Assembly: GCA_033064195.1 (NCBI GenBank)
Contig: JARBJD010000225.1
Coordinates: 57,840 to 121,839, forward strand
Length of the DNA stretch: 64,000 bases
Reading direction: 5' to 3'
Source of the DNA: Blattamonas nauphoetae
Taxonomy: Eukaryota; Preaxostyla; Oxymonadida
Shown: piece by piece, positions 54,201-64,000 of the stretch
Layout of the letters: each line of letters opens with the position of its first letter
Position numbering within the stretch: the first letter of the stretch is position 1
Notes under the pieces: model-generated
The model's input: the letters and a program-made list of their open reading frames with translations, nothing else
Told to the model about the DNA's origin: nothing
Databases searched by the model: none
Position numbers and translations under genes: made by a program

Positions 54201-56459
54201 GTGATTGAAACGAATTCATCCGATCCGATCGAAGTGACAGTGAATGGGGGAGAGGTGCTTTCGGGAAGTGTCTCGACCATCACTCCATCCATCGTTCTGC
54301 GTGAAGTGGTCGAGAACGAGAGTGTTGACAAGTTTGAGGAACCAGACGCTTTCGATGCTTCGAAAGAGGAGGACGAGGACGACAACACTGATGCTGCACA
54401 CGACGATGACCACAGAAGCGCCATCCTGCATTACTCATCGAGGCCACACGAAGACACAATGGAACAATCAGAAGGGCAGTCGAATGAGGAGAGTGTCGAC
54501 ACAGACGAACAGACGGATTCCGACTCGGATTCTGAGAAGGCGGAAGAGAAAGAACAAACAAATCAGCCTCACTCCAACTCCCCATCCCCGAAACTGTCGG
54601 TCGAGTTCACACTCACGCAACGAACAGCTTACAGCGAAGCAGTGTCTGGCTCAGACAATCTTTCGATGCAACTCGCACGCGAAACAACTCCATCTCCCCT
54701 CTCCTCGAATCCTCCACTCCCATCGGAGAAGCTCCTTTCTCCGAACAGAACGCCACTCTCGGAAGACATCCCACCAGTCACGAACAAGCGATCCCTCCTT
54801 CCTCGCAGTCGTTCCAACATCCAACACGGCTCAATCCTGAGCCAACCACCCTCCTCACACCTCCACCCCCAACTCAACACATTCAACACATTCGCCCAAT
54901 TCCCAACACCCACTTCACCACTCTTCTCGAGAGGAATGGAACAGAGCGTCGGTTTCACTCCTCTCACTCGACAATCACTCCACAAACGCGGAATGTCATG
55001 CCCTTCACAGAATTTCAATGCCGTCCTCGCTCACCCGCTTCAATACCAACCTGACATCCATCTGGACCCGTCCTGTTTGATGCCAAATGAAGAGCCTGCG
55101 AAAGAGAAGAAAAGAAAACACAGGAGGAAGAAGCACCATCATCGAAAGAAGGAAACGATGGAAGATCCGTTCGTCCAGCTCCAACCATCATTCCCCTCCA
55201 ACGCTTTGCTGCGGACACGTTCGATGTCACAGCTGCCGTTTATGGGATACTCACCCACATTCTCGCCTTCATCTCTGAACCTGCTCAGCCCGATGAACAA
55301 TTTCCAACTCCCAAACACTCCCTCAGCACCGACATCGCCGATCTCCCCCTCACTTCTGGGACGGGCAGGTCATCCCTCTCTCGTGCGTCACTCAATGTGG
55401 CCAGGCACAGAAGAAGTTGAGGATGATAAACACGAAGAGATGTCACATCATTCCGAAGATCAGAACGAGTCGCCATTGAAAGAAGACACTGTCCTGGCAA
55501 TCGATGCCAACGCAGAACACGAAGAGAAGCTTGACGAAGCTCTCAGCAAGATCGGCTTGTTTGGAGCGACCATCACACCCAAATTTGTGTGCAATTATTG
55601 CCTCGGCCTTGCCACGTTCTTCATCATGCACGCCCTCGCTTACACCGTCATGCTCCTCGCCACGCAGGGCACAGTCCAGCAGAAGGACGGTGTTCTGCTT
55701 GCTTCTTATCAAGACACACTCGTCAACACAATCACCAACCTTATGTTAATCCTTATTTCGCGACCTCGCTCGCGTCCGAGTGACAACTTCGTCTTTGCCG
55801 AGTCAACTCGACCAGGATGGAACGATCACACCCACTTCTCACCCAACGACACAGACATCCAAGAACAGATCCTCATCTTGACACAGTTCTTCGCTGTCAT
55901 GCACAGAAAGCTGCTGGAGGGGTCAGATCCAGCTGATCCACTGTACATAACGGGAGACTCACAAATCGACGCGCTTGGAGTGCTTCGGACGTCTGGATCG
56001 GGCGGAATCAATTCTCTTCTCCACGACGAAACGACATGTCTGATGCAGAACACGTCAGAATGCACAGAACGGACGGAGGATCGTTTGTTCCAAGTTCGCG
56101 GCACGTTTATGGGACTGGAGACACTCACCCAACTCTTCCTCAGCTCGTCCTTTGCCGTCAGCACACACTCCAACGCGTCTGAAATCCTTCTCAACAATTC
56201 TTATGTCCAGCTCTGCAATTCGGCTGTGCAGTTTGATCTTCATGATGGACTGGATTCGTACAGAGACGTTTTGGACGACACGATGAAAGACAACATCAAC
56301 ACTGCCAGAAGTGCCATCATTGTTGTGTGTCTCGTCTCCATCGCGTGTGTGTACCTCTCGTTTGTGTCGTGTCTGGTGATTGCGAGGAATGAGCTTGTTC
56401 GCCAAGAAATTGTGACGAAACACATCGAACTGTACGATCCACACAACGATGCTCGGAGG

Positions 56460-57037
56460 AAGGCACTGACGTGGAAGGATGCGTTCATCATCGACCTGCC
56501 TCGTGTGGACAGACTCCACCAGAACGTGACGGAAAAGGCACTCGATTTGATGGACGCGATGGACGACGAGGAGACGACGAGAGAGGCACAGCAAGCAGCA
56601 ATCAGAAATCTTCTCGTGGCGTTCTTTGGAGCTCTGAACGACGAAGAGATCCTGTTCAAGAAATACAAAATCGATCGCCGGACGAGGCTCAGACACGAGA
56701 GGGATCACGCTCGGATCATCCGAAAGTTGATTGATGCTCTTCGCGCGACACTTGATTTGCAGTCGCATTGCTCAGAGAATCTGATTCGGACACTCGGAGC
56801 GTGGCTGACTGTGCATGTGTTGAAGAGCGACAGGGTATGCTTTCTTCGTTTTGTCATGTTCTCGTTCAGGATGTTGTTCTTCGTTTACACAGCAAAATCA
56901 CTCCTTACGATTCAACCAAAGTTGTTCTTCCCACAGACATGACCATTCCAGGATCTTTTGCCCATTTTCTTCATTCTGATCACGCCAGCCTCCAAGACCA
57001 GACATCGTATGAAACACTCATTGCTGCCCTTGATGCA
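56460..57037 (+). other. Hemerythrin-like domain of TmcB-type copy 3
   Basis: A four-helix pattern with diiron ligands: H in VDRLHQN, E in NDEEILF, two H in HERDH, H and D in VHVLKSD. The F/A-rich stretch where hemerythrins have HFxxEE lacks the His. The intron sits right after the last ligand, at SDR. Confidence 0.65.
56835..56869 (+). other. 35 nt intron in TmcB-type copy 3
   Basis: GTATGC to CTCGTTCAG, phase 0. Splicing links LKSDR to DVVLRLHSKITPYDSTK and on to a TAG at 57038-57040. Unspliced, the frame would read into a hydrophobic, unrelated tail. Confidence 0.8.
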
Positions 57038-57040
57038 TAG

Positions 57041-57803
57041 TTCTTTGGCTGCGATACCTTCATTATACTGCCCGACACGACGACCTGATCCGGCTGTAAT
57101 TTTTGCTTTTTGATAGAACAAGTGAGAGTTGAGAGTTCCTTTTCCACTATCATCAACTATCTTGAGTTATACGTCTGCCCTCTTTCTCTCTAATTCCTCC
57201 CAGACTCATCCAATCCCTCCCTGCCTCCTTCTAGTCCCATCACATGGTACATCTTTCCACTCTGCCACCTCCCTCCTGTCTTCCGTTTTTCTCATCATAA
57301 ACTGAAACAATGGATGAGACTAAACACCTTCACGTTGTTGTCTTGTTTCCATTCTTCTCACGCGTCACCAATCACCAACTAGATTTATCAGATTGCTTCA
57401 AATGACTGGTTCCTGCTTGATCAACCCAGGATCGGTCGGTCTCGTTGAACGTTGAATGTTAAAAACACCTAATGGTGATCTTAAACCAAAAAACAGGAAA
57501 TGATGTCGATATTGAGGTGTTGGAAGAATAAAATGAGGTGTATAGTGGAAAATAAGGAGTTAATGTCGGATCTGCGTGTAGACCTGCAGATCTGCGCCTA
57601 GACCGATCTGCAGATCTGCGTCTAGACTTTTCTAGATCTGAGCCTAGACTTACCCTCCATGTCTCTGTCAATGTTGTATCCAAGGACACCGATGCGCCGA
57701 ACACCGACGATTAACAGTTAGTCGTGAAATGAAAAGGCCAACCACAGCACGAAACCATCAAGACTTTGCATTCTGTTCGAATTGGATTCAAAAACGTGTC
57801 ATA
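57041..57803. other. Intergenic, contains a short local repeat
   Basis: No gene is seen. At 57568-57655 the phrase AGATCTGCG(C/T)CTAGAC and variants recur about four times at 20-25 bp spacing, rich in BglII- and XbaI-like hexamers. The rest is ordinary AT-rich sequence. Confidence 0.5.
57568..57655. repeat. Short GATCTGCG/CTAGAC repeat cluster
   Basis: Units GGATCTGCGTGTAGAC, AGATCTGCGCCTAGAC, AGATCTGCGTCTAGAC and AGATCTGAGCCTAGAC follow each other with 4-9 bp spacers. No function is evident. Confidence 0.7.
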
Positions 57804-58015
57804 CAGCTCGACTAGTTCTGAAATGCATTTTAATTTTTCAGAAATAGATTTTAATTATTCAGAAATGAACATAATTGTTCAGAAATGTACTTTAATTTTT
57901 CAGAAATGAACATAATTGTTCAGAAATGAACAGAGATTGTTCAGAAATGAACAGTGATTCTTCCCAAATGAACAGTGATTTTTCTGAAATGAATACTAAT
58001 TTTTCATAAATGAAG
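57804..58015 (+). repeat. Left terminal repeat of iterated 20 bp units
   Basis: About ten units such as TTCAGAAATGAACATAATTG follow each other. They are the complement of the units at 59803-60013. Confidence 0.88.
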
Positions 58016-58143
58016 GATCAAAATGAGTTGTCCAGATGCAATTTAGAAGCTATATTCAGGCTTCTGAAAAATGAAAAAAGGTTGATCGGACCCTTAAATT
58101 GTCTGAAAAAATTACGCGTAGCCATTTCCAATTGCGACATCAG

Positions 58144-59703
58144 ATGATAAACGGAGAAGATTTTTCTGGAAAATCATCGCGAAATTTCATGGAACGCTCC
58201 TTTTCTCTCATCGATGATGAATCTGAGACTGACGAGTCTCAAAACTCATCGATCACCGAAAGACAAATACAATACCAATCTCTCAACGAATCGGATGGAT
58301 GGTTCTTTGGTGATGAAGTTGTTGATTGTGAATCTGGGATGGAAAGTCAGCAGGATGGGCTTCTCACAGGCGGATTCAGTCAGGATTTTATTCGAACAAG
58401 TCTCAAACGATCGAAAGATGAACTTCGAAGACTCTTGCCAGAAAGAATTGAAGCAGTTGATAGTGCAAGCCCACCTGAACCTCTTCTTCCACAAGATCCT
58501 CATGAGTTTGTTGAACTACCAGCTCCTCAGAAGATGAAACGTGGTCGTCCAACTTCTCGTCCTGCCCCAAAGCCCCGACGATCATACACCATTCTCACGC
58601 CTCGTGAACGCGAATTGGTCCTCGATGAAGTGAAGGAAGGGAAGAAGTACGATTTGATTGTCGAAAAGTGGAACATCTCGAAAGGAACAATCAACAACAT
58701 CGCATCTGGAAAACCTGCTCCCAAGCCTCGTGGGGGAGCAGTCTATCGAAAAATCACTCCAGAAATTTCACGATCAATGAATGATGCAATTCTTCAAAAC
58801 CCACTCTTGAAGGGAGAAGAACTCAAAACTCTCGTCGAGGAGAATCATGGAACATCGGTTGCAGTGTCGACAATCAATGCTCACCTAACTTCACCAAAAA
58901 TGGTGGAACACGGGTGTACAAAGTTCACTGTGAAGAAAGTCGAACTGCTCCAACACGAACGCAATTCGGAGGAAACAAAGGACGCGAGACTCGACTATCT
59001 TCAGCGATACGCAACAACATTCTCTCAAGGTGGATTTGCTGTCTACATCGACGAAACTTCCTTCAACAAGACCTGCTTCCAAAATCAAGGTCGTGCTCCA
59101 ATCGGTCAGCGTTGCCTTCAACGAGTTCGTCGATTGCAAACGGAAAATCTCACTGCAATCACAGCGATCTCTGAAGCGTGGGGTGTTGTTCATGTGACGT
59201 GGGTTCAAGGAACTGTGTCTGCTCTTGAATTCCAACATTTCCTCCTCTCACTTTTTGAGTCCCTTCAAAGAAGAACGAATGAAAGCTGCACACTGATTAT
59301 GGACAATGTTGGCTTGCACAAGACGGATGAGGTGAAAGAGCTCATCAGATCGAAAAATTACACAACTCTGTTCACTCCACCAAATTCATGTGAGTTGAAT
59401 CCGATCGAGTACGTCTTTGGCATGTGGAAAGGTGGGAGTTCGATTCCTTCTCATGTCAGAACAGAGGATCAACTGCGGATTCATCTTTCGGAATCTCTCA
59501 GTGCAATTCCTCATCGGAAGATATCCGCGGCCATCAGATTTGTGTCTCTCAGACTTCATCCAATTGTCGCTCGCCGAGGTGATTTGGCTCTCAATCGAAC
59601 ACAAGAACAGTTCAACCGCGATTCGAACGGCCCACATGCTCCAAGTCCGCAAGCAATCATGCCACCAGACCACGGACCACGAGTGGAAGAACCTGAAGTT
59701 TAA
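58144..59703 (+). CDS. Tc1/mariner transposase (DD34E)
   Basis: A 519-residue frame from the first ATG. A Tc1-type helix-turn-helix part (LTPRERELVLDEVKEGKKYD, then WNISKGTINNIASGKP) is followed by a second DNA-binding part (TSVAVSTINAHL). The DDE domain has D in VYIDETSFNK, D in LIMDNVGLHKTDEVK and E in NPIEYVFGMWK. Thirty-four residues separate the last two, the Tc1-type spacing. The N-terminal ~115 residues before the helix-turn-helix are acidic and Ser-rich and look like an extra segment. No stop or frameshift is present. The enzyme would act on the iterated ends and TA targets. A more upstream non-ATG start (58099) is also open but less likely. Confidence 0.93.
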   Translation: MINGEDFSGKSSRNFMERSFSLIDDESETDESQNSSITERQIQYQSLNESDGWFFGDEVVDCESGMESQQDGLLTGGFSQDFIRTSLKRSKDELRRLLPERIEAVDSASPPEPLLPQDPHEFVELPAPQKMKRGRPTSRPAPKPRRSYTILTPRERELVLDEVKEGKKYDLIVEKWNISKGTINNIASGKPAPKPRGGAVYRKITPEISRSMNDAILQNPLLKGEELKTLVEENHGTSVAVSTINAHLTSPKMVEHGCTKFTVKKVELLQHERNSEETKDARLDYLQRYATTFSQGGFAVYIDETSFNKTCFQNQGRAPIGQRCLQRVRRLQTENLTAITAISEAWGVVHVTWVQGTVSALEFQHFLLSLFESLQRRTNESCTLIMDNVGLHKTDEVKELIRSKNYTTLFTPPNSCELNPIEYVFGMWKGGSSIPSHVRTEDQLRIHLSESLSAIPHRKISAAIRFVSLRLHPIVARRGDLALNRTQEQFNRDSNGPHAPSPQAIMPPDHGPRVEEPEV

Positions 59704-59802
59704 ACTGCATCATCAATAATTCACCACACAAGAGTGTTTCCCTTCGTTCTGTCAGTCTTTTCTAAAACGAGTGGTCTCAAAAATAAATCCGAAAAAGAGC
59801 CG

Positions 59803-60013
59803 TTCATTTCTGAACAATCACTGTTCATTTCCGAATAATCATTGTTCATTTCAGAAAAATCACTGTTCATTTACGAATAATTCATGTTCATTTCTGAAAA
59901 ATTAAAATTCATTTCTGAACAATCATGTTCATTTCTGAACAATCAAAACACATTTCTGAATAATTATGTTCATTTCTGAATAATTAAAATACAATTCAGA
60001 ACTAGTCGAGCTG
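59803..60013 (-). repeat. Right terminal repeat of iterated 20 bp units
   Basis: Units such as TTCATTTCTGAACAATCA repeat about ten times up to the terminal CTAGTCGAGCTG. Confidence 0.88.
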
Positions 60014-60927
60014 TACAGTTCAGCTGTTCAACGAAAGAGAGACATCAAAATCAAAAAATCACACTGTTTCTTCCAACGATTTGTCAAAGTGTATCGAATT
60101 GGTCTTCACAAATCGCACAGAGTTCCTCGCATTCTTCTCCATCATTTTCAAAATCGCTGCGTCTTTGGAAATGAGACTCTTTCAAAATGTTTCTTTCATG
60201 AGCTTTGTCAGTTTGGCGATGTGAAGAATCTGTGTGAGAGATGACTAGAGAAATAAAAGAAGTCACAAAGAGAAAAGACACACCACGCTGAGAATCAAGG
60301 TTGTGTGATCATCAAAGAAAACTCGGGATTTGGTGATGTGCTGGGATGAGTTGAAACTGAAAAACTTTGAGTGTCTGAAAATATCATGGAAGGAAAACAA
60401 TGCCGTGATCCTTCATCACATTTCGCACTGAGGGAAAGATGGACCCTCACCACCACTCACGGGTCCTTCTCAGTGATTGTGTTAGTTGAAAAAGAAAAAA
60501 GATAAAACTTCCAAGAATCAAACATGTCAATATCGGTCAGAAATACCATTAAACAATCTTTCCCGACTTTAACCTCATTAATGATGTTAAGAGGACGGAC
60601 GAAGGACAAAATCTTGAGGACAGAGGACAGGGGTCCTGTCCTCCTCGGAAAATCAGCTTTGTTTTCCTCCATTTCATCTGAATTCACCTTCTCTCTGTTC
60701 TTCAAACACTCTTTGTCTCTATTCGGACCTGTTCAATGCCAGAGAATGCTTCAAAATGTCTGAAAAGAAGTTTCTTCACCCCGCACTTTTTTCATGGAAT
60801 TTTCTGACTATATAGCAGACTTGATCCTTCAATATTCGATCATATCCATCGTATGACATTAAAAAGGGCGTTAATATGTGTGAAAATCAGTTTGGTGGTG
60901 AATCACGAGCCGTAGGGGCACTGTCTC

Positions 60928-60951
60928 CTAAACTCCTAATTAGGAGTTTAG
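60928..60951. repeat. 24 bp perfect palindrome
   Basis: CTAAACTCCTAA followed immediately by its complement. Confidence 0.9.
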
Positions 60952-61074
60952 AGGACGATCGGCCCAAGAGAGGACAAAGAGGAGGACAAATCGGACAAGC
61001 ACCTTATATTCACACTGGAACTTTCTCTCAATTAGTTCATCCAACTTCTGCACTTATCTCAAAGAGGACAAATC

Positions 61075-61102
61075 GGACAAATCGGACATGTCCGATTTGT
61101 CC
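61075..61102. repeat. 28 bp perfect palindrome
   Basis: GGACAAATCGGACA followed immediately by its complement. Direct copies of GGACAAATCGGACAA lie just upstream, at about 60984 and 61067. Confidence 0.9.
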
Positions 61103-61599
61103 CGATCCTTCCCGATGAGTTGTCTTCGTCATCTCTTTTCTTTCAGGACCTCTCATTCCGCAATTTGACTTCCGTTCTACATTCAACCCTTCTATTTTCG
61201 GGTTCTAAATCAATTTTGTCTGTGTTGAATCCAAATTCGTGAAAAACCACTTGACCCAGAATTGACTCCTCTTCTTCTTGTCATTGATATCGTATCGAAT
61301 TAATCTGGTGAAAAATCACTCCATCAGTATGTATCTCCGCTGTTATTACCCTCTTCTTCCCATGTTTCTCATCATTTATCCGACATAGATGACTTGATCG
61401 TGTAACAATCTGAAATAAACAGAAAGAAATGAAATAGGAAAAACTCCCAACATCAGTATGCATCTTTATTGTTTCTATACTCATTTTCATCAATTAGCCG
61501 AACCACATACCTCCTCTGTTCTTCCGAACAACACGGAGAACTTCAAGGACATCCCGTTCCCGACACTATCCATAACTCCGCCTTTCTCTTTGTCAGAAC

Positions 61600-63454
61600 G
61601 TGATTTGAAGGAACCAATCACCTCTTCAGATTTGACACAATCTCCGACTCACTCACAATCGAGAACTGTATCGAAGCCAAACGGAAGGAGGATCTGAACG
61701 TGCCGCTCTCCGAAAATAGGCTACTGCCACAGAATGAAACAGATTCCCTCATCGTACACACGGGAAATGATGTGTTGAGCGGGTCTTATTCATGCAAAGA
61801 ATTGCGGAACGAACGTGGGCAGCCAATTTACAACCAGCCTCCGATGATTAGGCGGATGACTCACTTTTTCTCGATCAACTTCCGAAACAAACCACCAAGT
61901 GCGACTCTGACGATATTTCATCATTCTGCTCTGACTTGCGATTGAAGAGAAGCCGACACGAGAAAATGGCGATCAAGACGGATTTCACCGCATACTCGAT
62001 TTAAAATACGATAAATATCATGCGCATCAGTACCTAGTCTCATCAACGACGATGAATCTTCGAGGAAAAGAAACAAGAATCTATTCTACATGGTTGGTGG
62101 ACGAAGCTCGTCAACATGAATCTCGGACGTGGAAAAACAAAGCAAACTACCATGAAGAAACGATCAAATTCATATTTATCTTCTCAAATTGTTCGATTTA
62201 TGTTTCATGGATGATAATTGATTGTCGAGGGATGTTTCTTTCGAACGGACAACTCTCGAACTCCAACGTGGTCATTTCGTCAAGCATGATCATCTCAAAT
62301 CCTGCATGTTCCCCATTTATGCTTGTCTGTTCTGAGGTGAACGATGGATGTTCAATTTCTTTCATTGACGTTGTTCCCAGATCGAGTGAACTTCGGACAC
62401 TCCTTCCACTGATTGCCTTTTCCCCAATCCGCAAATTCTCCTCCGCCCAACCACCCTGCTCTGAGATAAACAGTGCAGCTTCTGTCAGCTGCTCCGGTCT
62501 CCTCATTCACGTCACCAGCCTCGTTCTTGGAACTGGTCCTCTCCTCTCTCCCCAGGACACTTTCGACAGAACAGAATCAAGTCGTACCGACTCAACTCAC
62601 AGTTGACTCATCTCTCCTCTCTTCCCGCCTCCTGACACAATGAGCTCGAACAAACTTAGTGGAACAGGGTGTGTGGACTCAACAACGGAGAATCCCTCGT
62701 CTGCTCGAACGTCTCCTTCACCCCTTTGCCGCCTCCTTCAACAGAATCATCCAGAAATCAACGGCATCGTTCAAAACCACATCACGTTCAGTCGCTGTTT
62801 GTTCATGGCGTGTTCAGCGCAGTTTGATGGAAGTGCGACACTCTCCGGCCCTTCCTCTCTTTCCATCTCAGGCTCGGTTTTCCAGCCAGTCTCTGCCTCA
62901 TACTCTTCATGGACTGCTGCCGTCCTCCCTCTGAAGGCGAGGTGAGTTGTGCCATGCGCCTCGCAGACAGCTCCGGGCTCGTTCTGGACAGCGTGATATT
63001 CAGAGGAATCGACTCTTCAGAAGGGATGGAGTTCGTGCTCCAGAACCCAGGGTGCTCGTCGTTGTTCGCAACAAGAATCACGAACTGTGACTCCACGACA
63101 ATTGCCGAGAATTACCTGATCGTTGACGAGGACAGACTGGACAGTACGCTGATCCCTCATCCAACACAAAACGCCATCACCAGCAGGATCTTGTATAATC
63201 TTCTCGACGAGGCCACAGCGACTCTTCAGAGATTCGCAGAATCGGCCGTCGGAGGAAGGATGATCGCCACCCCTTTTCTCGCTTCCTCATCTTCGATTTT
63301 CCAGAGCTTGACACACAATCTGCTCTCAGTGAAGTGCACATCCGACGAATTCATCGTCGATCCTTCGATTCAATCATCAACTCATTCAATATTCCTCTCA
63401 ACATGCGTCCTCACCCTCAACAGTGGTCACCTTATCCCAATCACCTCGTTCTGA
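61600..63454 (+). pseudogene. Decayed beta-helix surface protein gene
   Basis: Beta-helix-like sequence is spread over several frames: ENCIEAKRKEDLNVPLS (frame ending 61945); DCRGMFLSNGQLSNSNVVIS, then PLIAFSPIRKF and LLIHVTSLVLGTGPLLSPQD (62052-62606); HITFSRCLFMACSAQFDGSA (to 62945); and VSCAMRLADSSGLVLDSVIF with ITNCDSTTIAENYLIVDEDR (to 63454). One in-frame TGA lies at 62604-62606 and a frame change near 62925. GTGPLLS and the SCSGLL-type strand are standard in this protein group. The gene is clearly broken. It ends near a GC-rich minisatellite, and no signal peptide is visible. Confidence 0.6.
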
Positions 63455-63589
63455 TGGTACTGTCGTTCACTTCACCGGACAGGCCATCACTGACGCGCTT
63501 CACAACCACTCTCGACACAGTAGTCCTGACTACGTGAGATACACTCAGAGTGGACTCGGAATGCCAACAGGAACTTTCACTCTCCACGA

Positions 63590-64000
63590 TCTCCTGTCCT
63601 TCCTCTCCTCGATCGCCCACTCCCTCCTCTCCACGATCGCACACTCCCTGCTCTCCACGATCGCGCGTCCCTGCTCTACACGATCGCACACTCCCTCCTC
63701 TCCACGATCTTCCGTCCCTCATCTCCACGATCGCGCACTCCTTGTTTCCACGATCGCACACTCCCTGCTATACACGAACGCGCTCCTCTCTTCACGATCG
63801 TCACTCCTCTCCACGATCGCGCGCCTCCTTCCACGTCCTGCCACACTCCCTGCTATCACGATCTTCCACGCTCCCTCCCTCTTCCACGATCCGTCACTCC
63901 CTCTCCGATCCATGCACTCCTTGTTTCCACGATCGCACCTCCCCTCTCCTCCTCCACGATCACGCTCCCTCCTCTTCACGATCTTCCGTCCTCCTCTCCA
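63590..64000. repeat. 24 bp minisatellite at the window edge
   Basis: The unit CTCTCCACGATCGCACACTC plus CCTG repeats with variants (TCTACACGATCG, TTTCCACGATCG) from about 63590 to the end of the window, where it continues outside. Units are 22-25 bp and degenerate to the right. Antisense frames through it are Arg/Gly/Glu-rich artefacts. Confidence 0.85.

Larger units (their letters stand above)
51372..57040 (+). pseudogene. TmcB-type membrane protein with C-terminal hemerythrin-like domain, copy 3, frameshifted
   Basis: The longest copy. It has N-terminal membrane helices, the TmcB-like TPR region (52850-53100), a membrane helix, an extracellular loop and another helix. A 1.5 kb Ser/Pro/acid-rich linker follows. 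Then comes a helix-loop-helix membrane unit (YCLGLATFFIMHALAYTVML to ARSAIIVVCLVSIACVYLSF), and from about 56460 a hemerythrin-like domain. The ligands fit hemerythrin spacing: LTWKDAF with VDRLHQN, NDEEILFKKY, LRHERDHARII and WLTVHVLKSD. The His expected before EE is missing. A 35 nt intron (56835-56869) precedes the last exon. Two frame breaks are visible: a T5 run at 51529-51533 and a 25 bp deletion near 52785 relative to copy 2. As drawn the gene cannot make a full protein. The family architecture suggests a membrane receptor with a diiron O2/NO-binding output or sensor module. Confidence 0.78.
57804..60013 (+). mobile_element. Tc1/mariner element with iterated terminal repeats
   Basis: The element starts CAGCTCGACTAGTTCTGAA and ends in the exact complement of that sequence. 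TA lies on both sides (57802-57803 and 60014-60015). Length is 2210 bp. Each ~210 bp terminal region consists of about ten 20 bp units around TTCAGAAATGAA. Between them is one intact transposase frame. The features are those of an autonomous, recently active element. Confidence 0.93.
60016..61450. other. No gene seen; palindrome-rich stretch
   Basis: No convincing reading frame. Three inverted repeats stand out: GAGGACAGG/CCTGTCCTC near 60629-60650, a 24 bp perfect palindrome at 60928-60951, and a 28 bp perfect palindrome at 61075-61102. Copies of GGACAAATCGGACAA lie nearby. Confidence 0.5.

Noticed and set aside
57568..57655. CRISPR-like array
   Set aside because: The repeated phrase is short, the spacers are 4-9 bp and irregular, and the genome is eukaryotic.
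63441..63979. Minus-strand Arg/Gly/Glu-rich frames
   Set aside because: Translation artefacts of the 24 bp minisatellite.

Overview
The window looks like nuclear DNA of an oxymonad flagellate (Preaxostyla), most like Blattamonas. The reasons are: large secreted beta-helix proteins with repeated C-x(5-6)-C-x-[ST]-L modules; TmcB-type multipass membrane proteins with a TPR-like region; a Crinkler/RHS-type P-loop protein; a lineage-typical helical hypothetical family; and very short GT-AG introns of 29-35 nt ending in a pyrimidine run plus CAG. Stops behave as in the standard code. The species name is an inference from remembered families; no search was run.

Layout. 1-2.1 kb holds a minus-strand hypothetical gene with one in-frame stop. 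From 2.8 kb a VRR-NUC (FAN1-type) nuclease fragment begins and is split at 3240/3241 by a 10.1 kb DIRS retrotransposon (3241-13345). The DIRS has a gag-like ORF, RT/RNase H with a Dam-like tail, an overlapping tyrosine recombinase, split inverted terminal repeats and an internal complementary region. It carries a 3 kb segment with beta-helix coding sequence and is itself split by a DDE DNA transposon (10871-13308) in its right terminal repeat. An uninterrupted VRR-NUC copy at 36222-36644 gives the empty site.

The rest is built from a segmental duplication. Unit I (13.3-28.7 kb) and unit II (36.2-51.3 kb) share the same order: VRR-NUC end, a 767-residue minus-strand protein, a flank with a beta-helix 5' fragment, a TmcB-type gene, a Crinkler/RHS-type P-loop gene, a helical-family pseudogene, and the start of another TmcB-type gene. 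Between the units lies a minus-strand beta-helix gene (28.6-35.0 kb) interrupted by a 385 bp TA-flanked element. Its 5' flank forms a long inverted repeat with unit II, and a 412 bp foldback element sits at the join. The third TmcB-type copy (51.4-57.0 kb) reaches a C-terminal hemerythrin-like domain, which makes it a candidate membrane oxygen or redox sensor. All three TmcB-type copies are broken in different ways.

The right part holds a Tc1/mariner element with iterated terminal repeats (57804-60013), a palindrome-rich stretch, a decayed beta-helix gene and a 24 bp minisatellite at the edge. Of the host genes, the Crinkler/RHS-type gene at 45647-50551 looks best preserved. Most others are fragments or pseudogenes, so this is a duplication- and transposon-driven accessory region.
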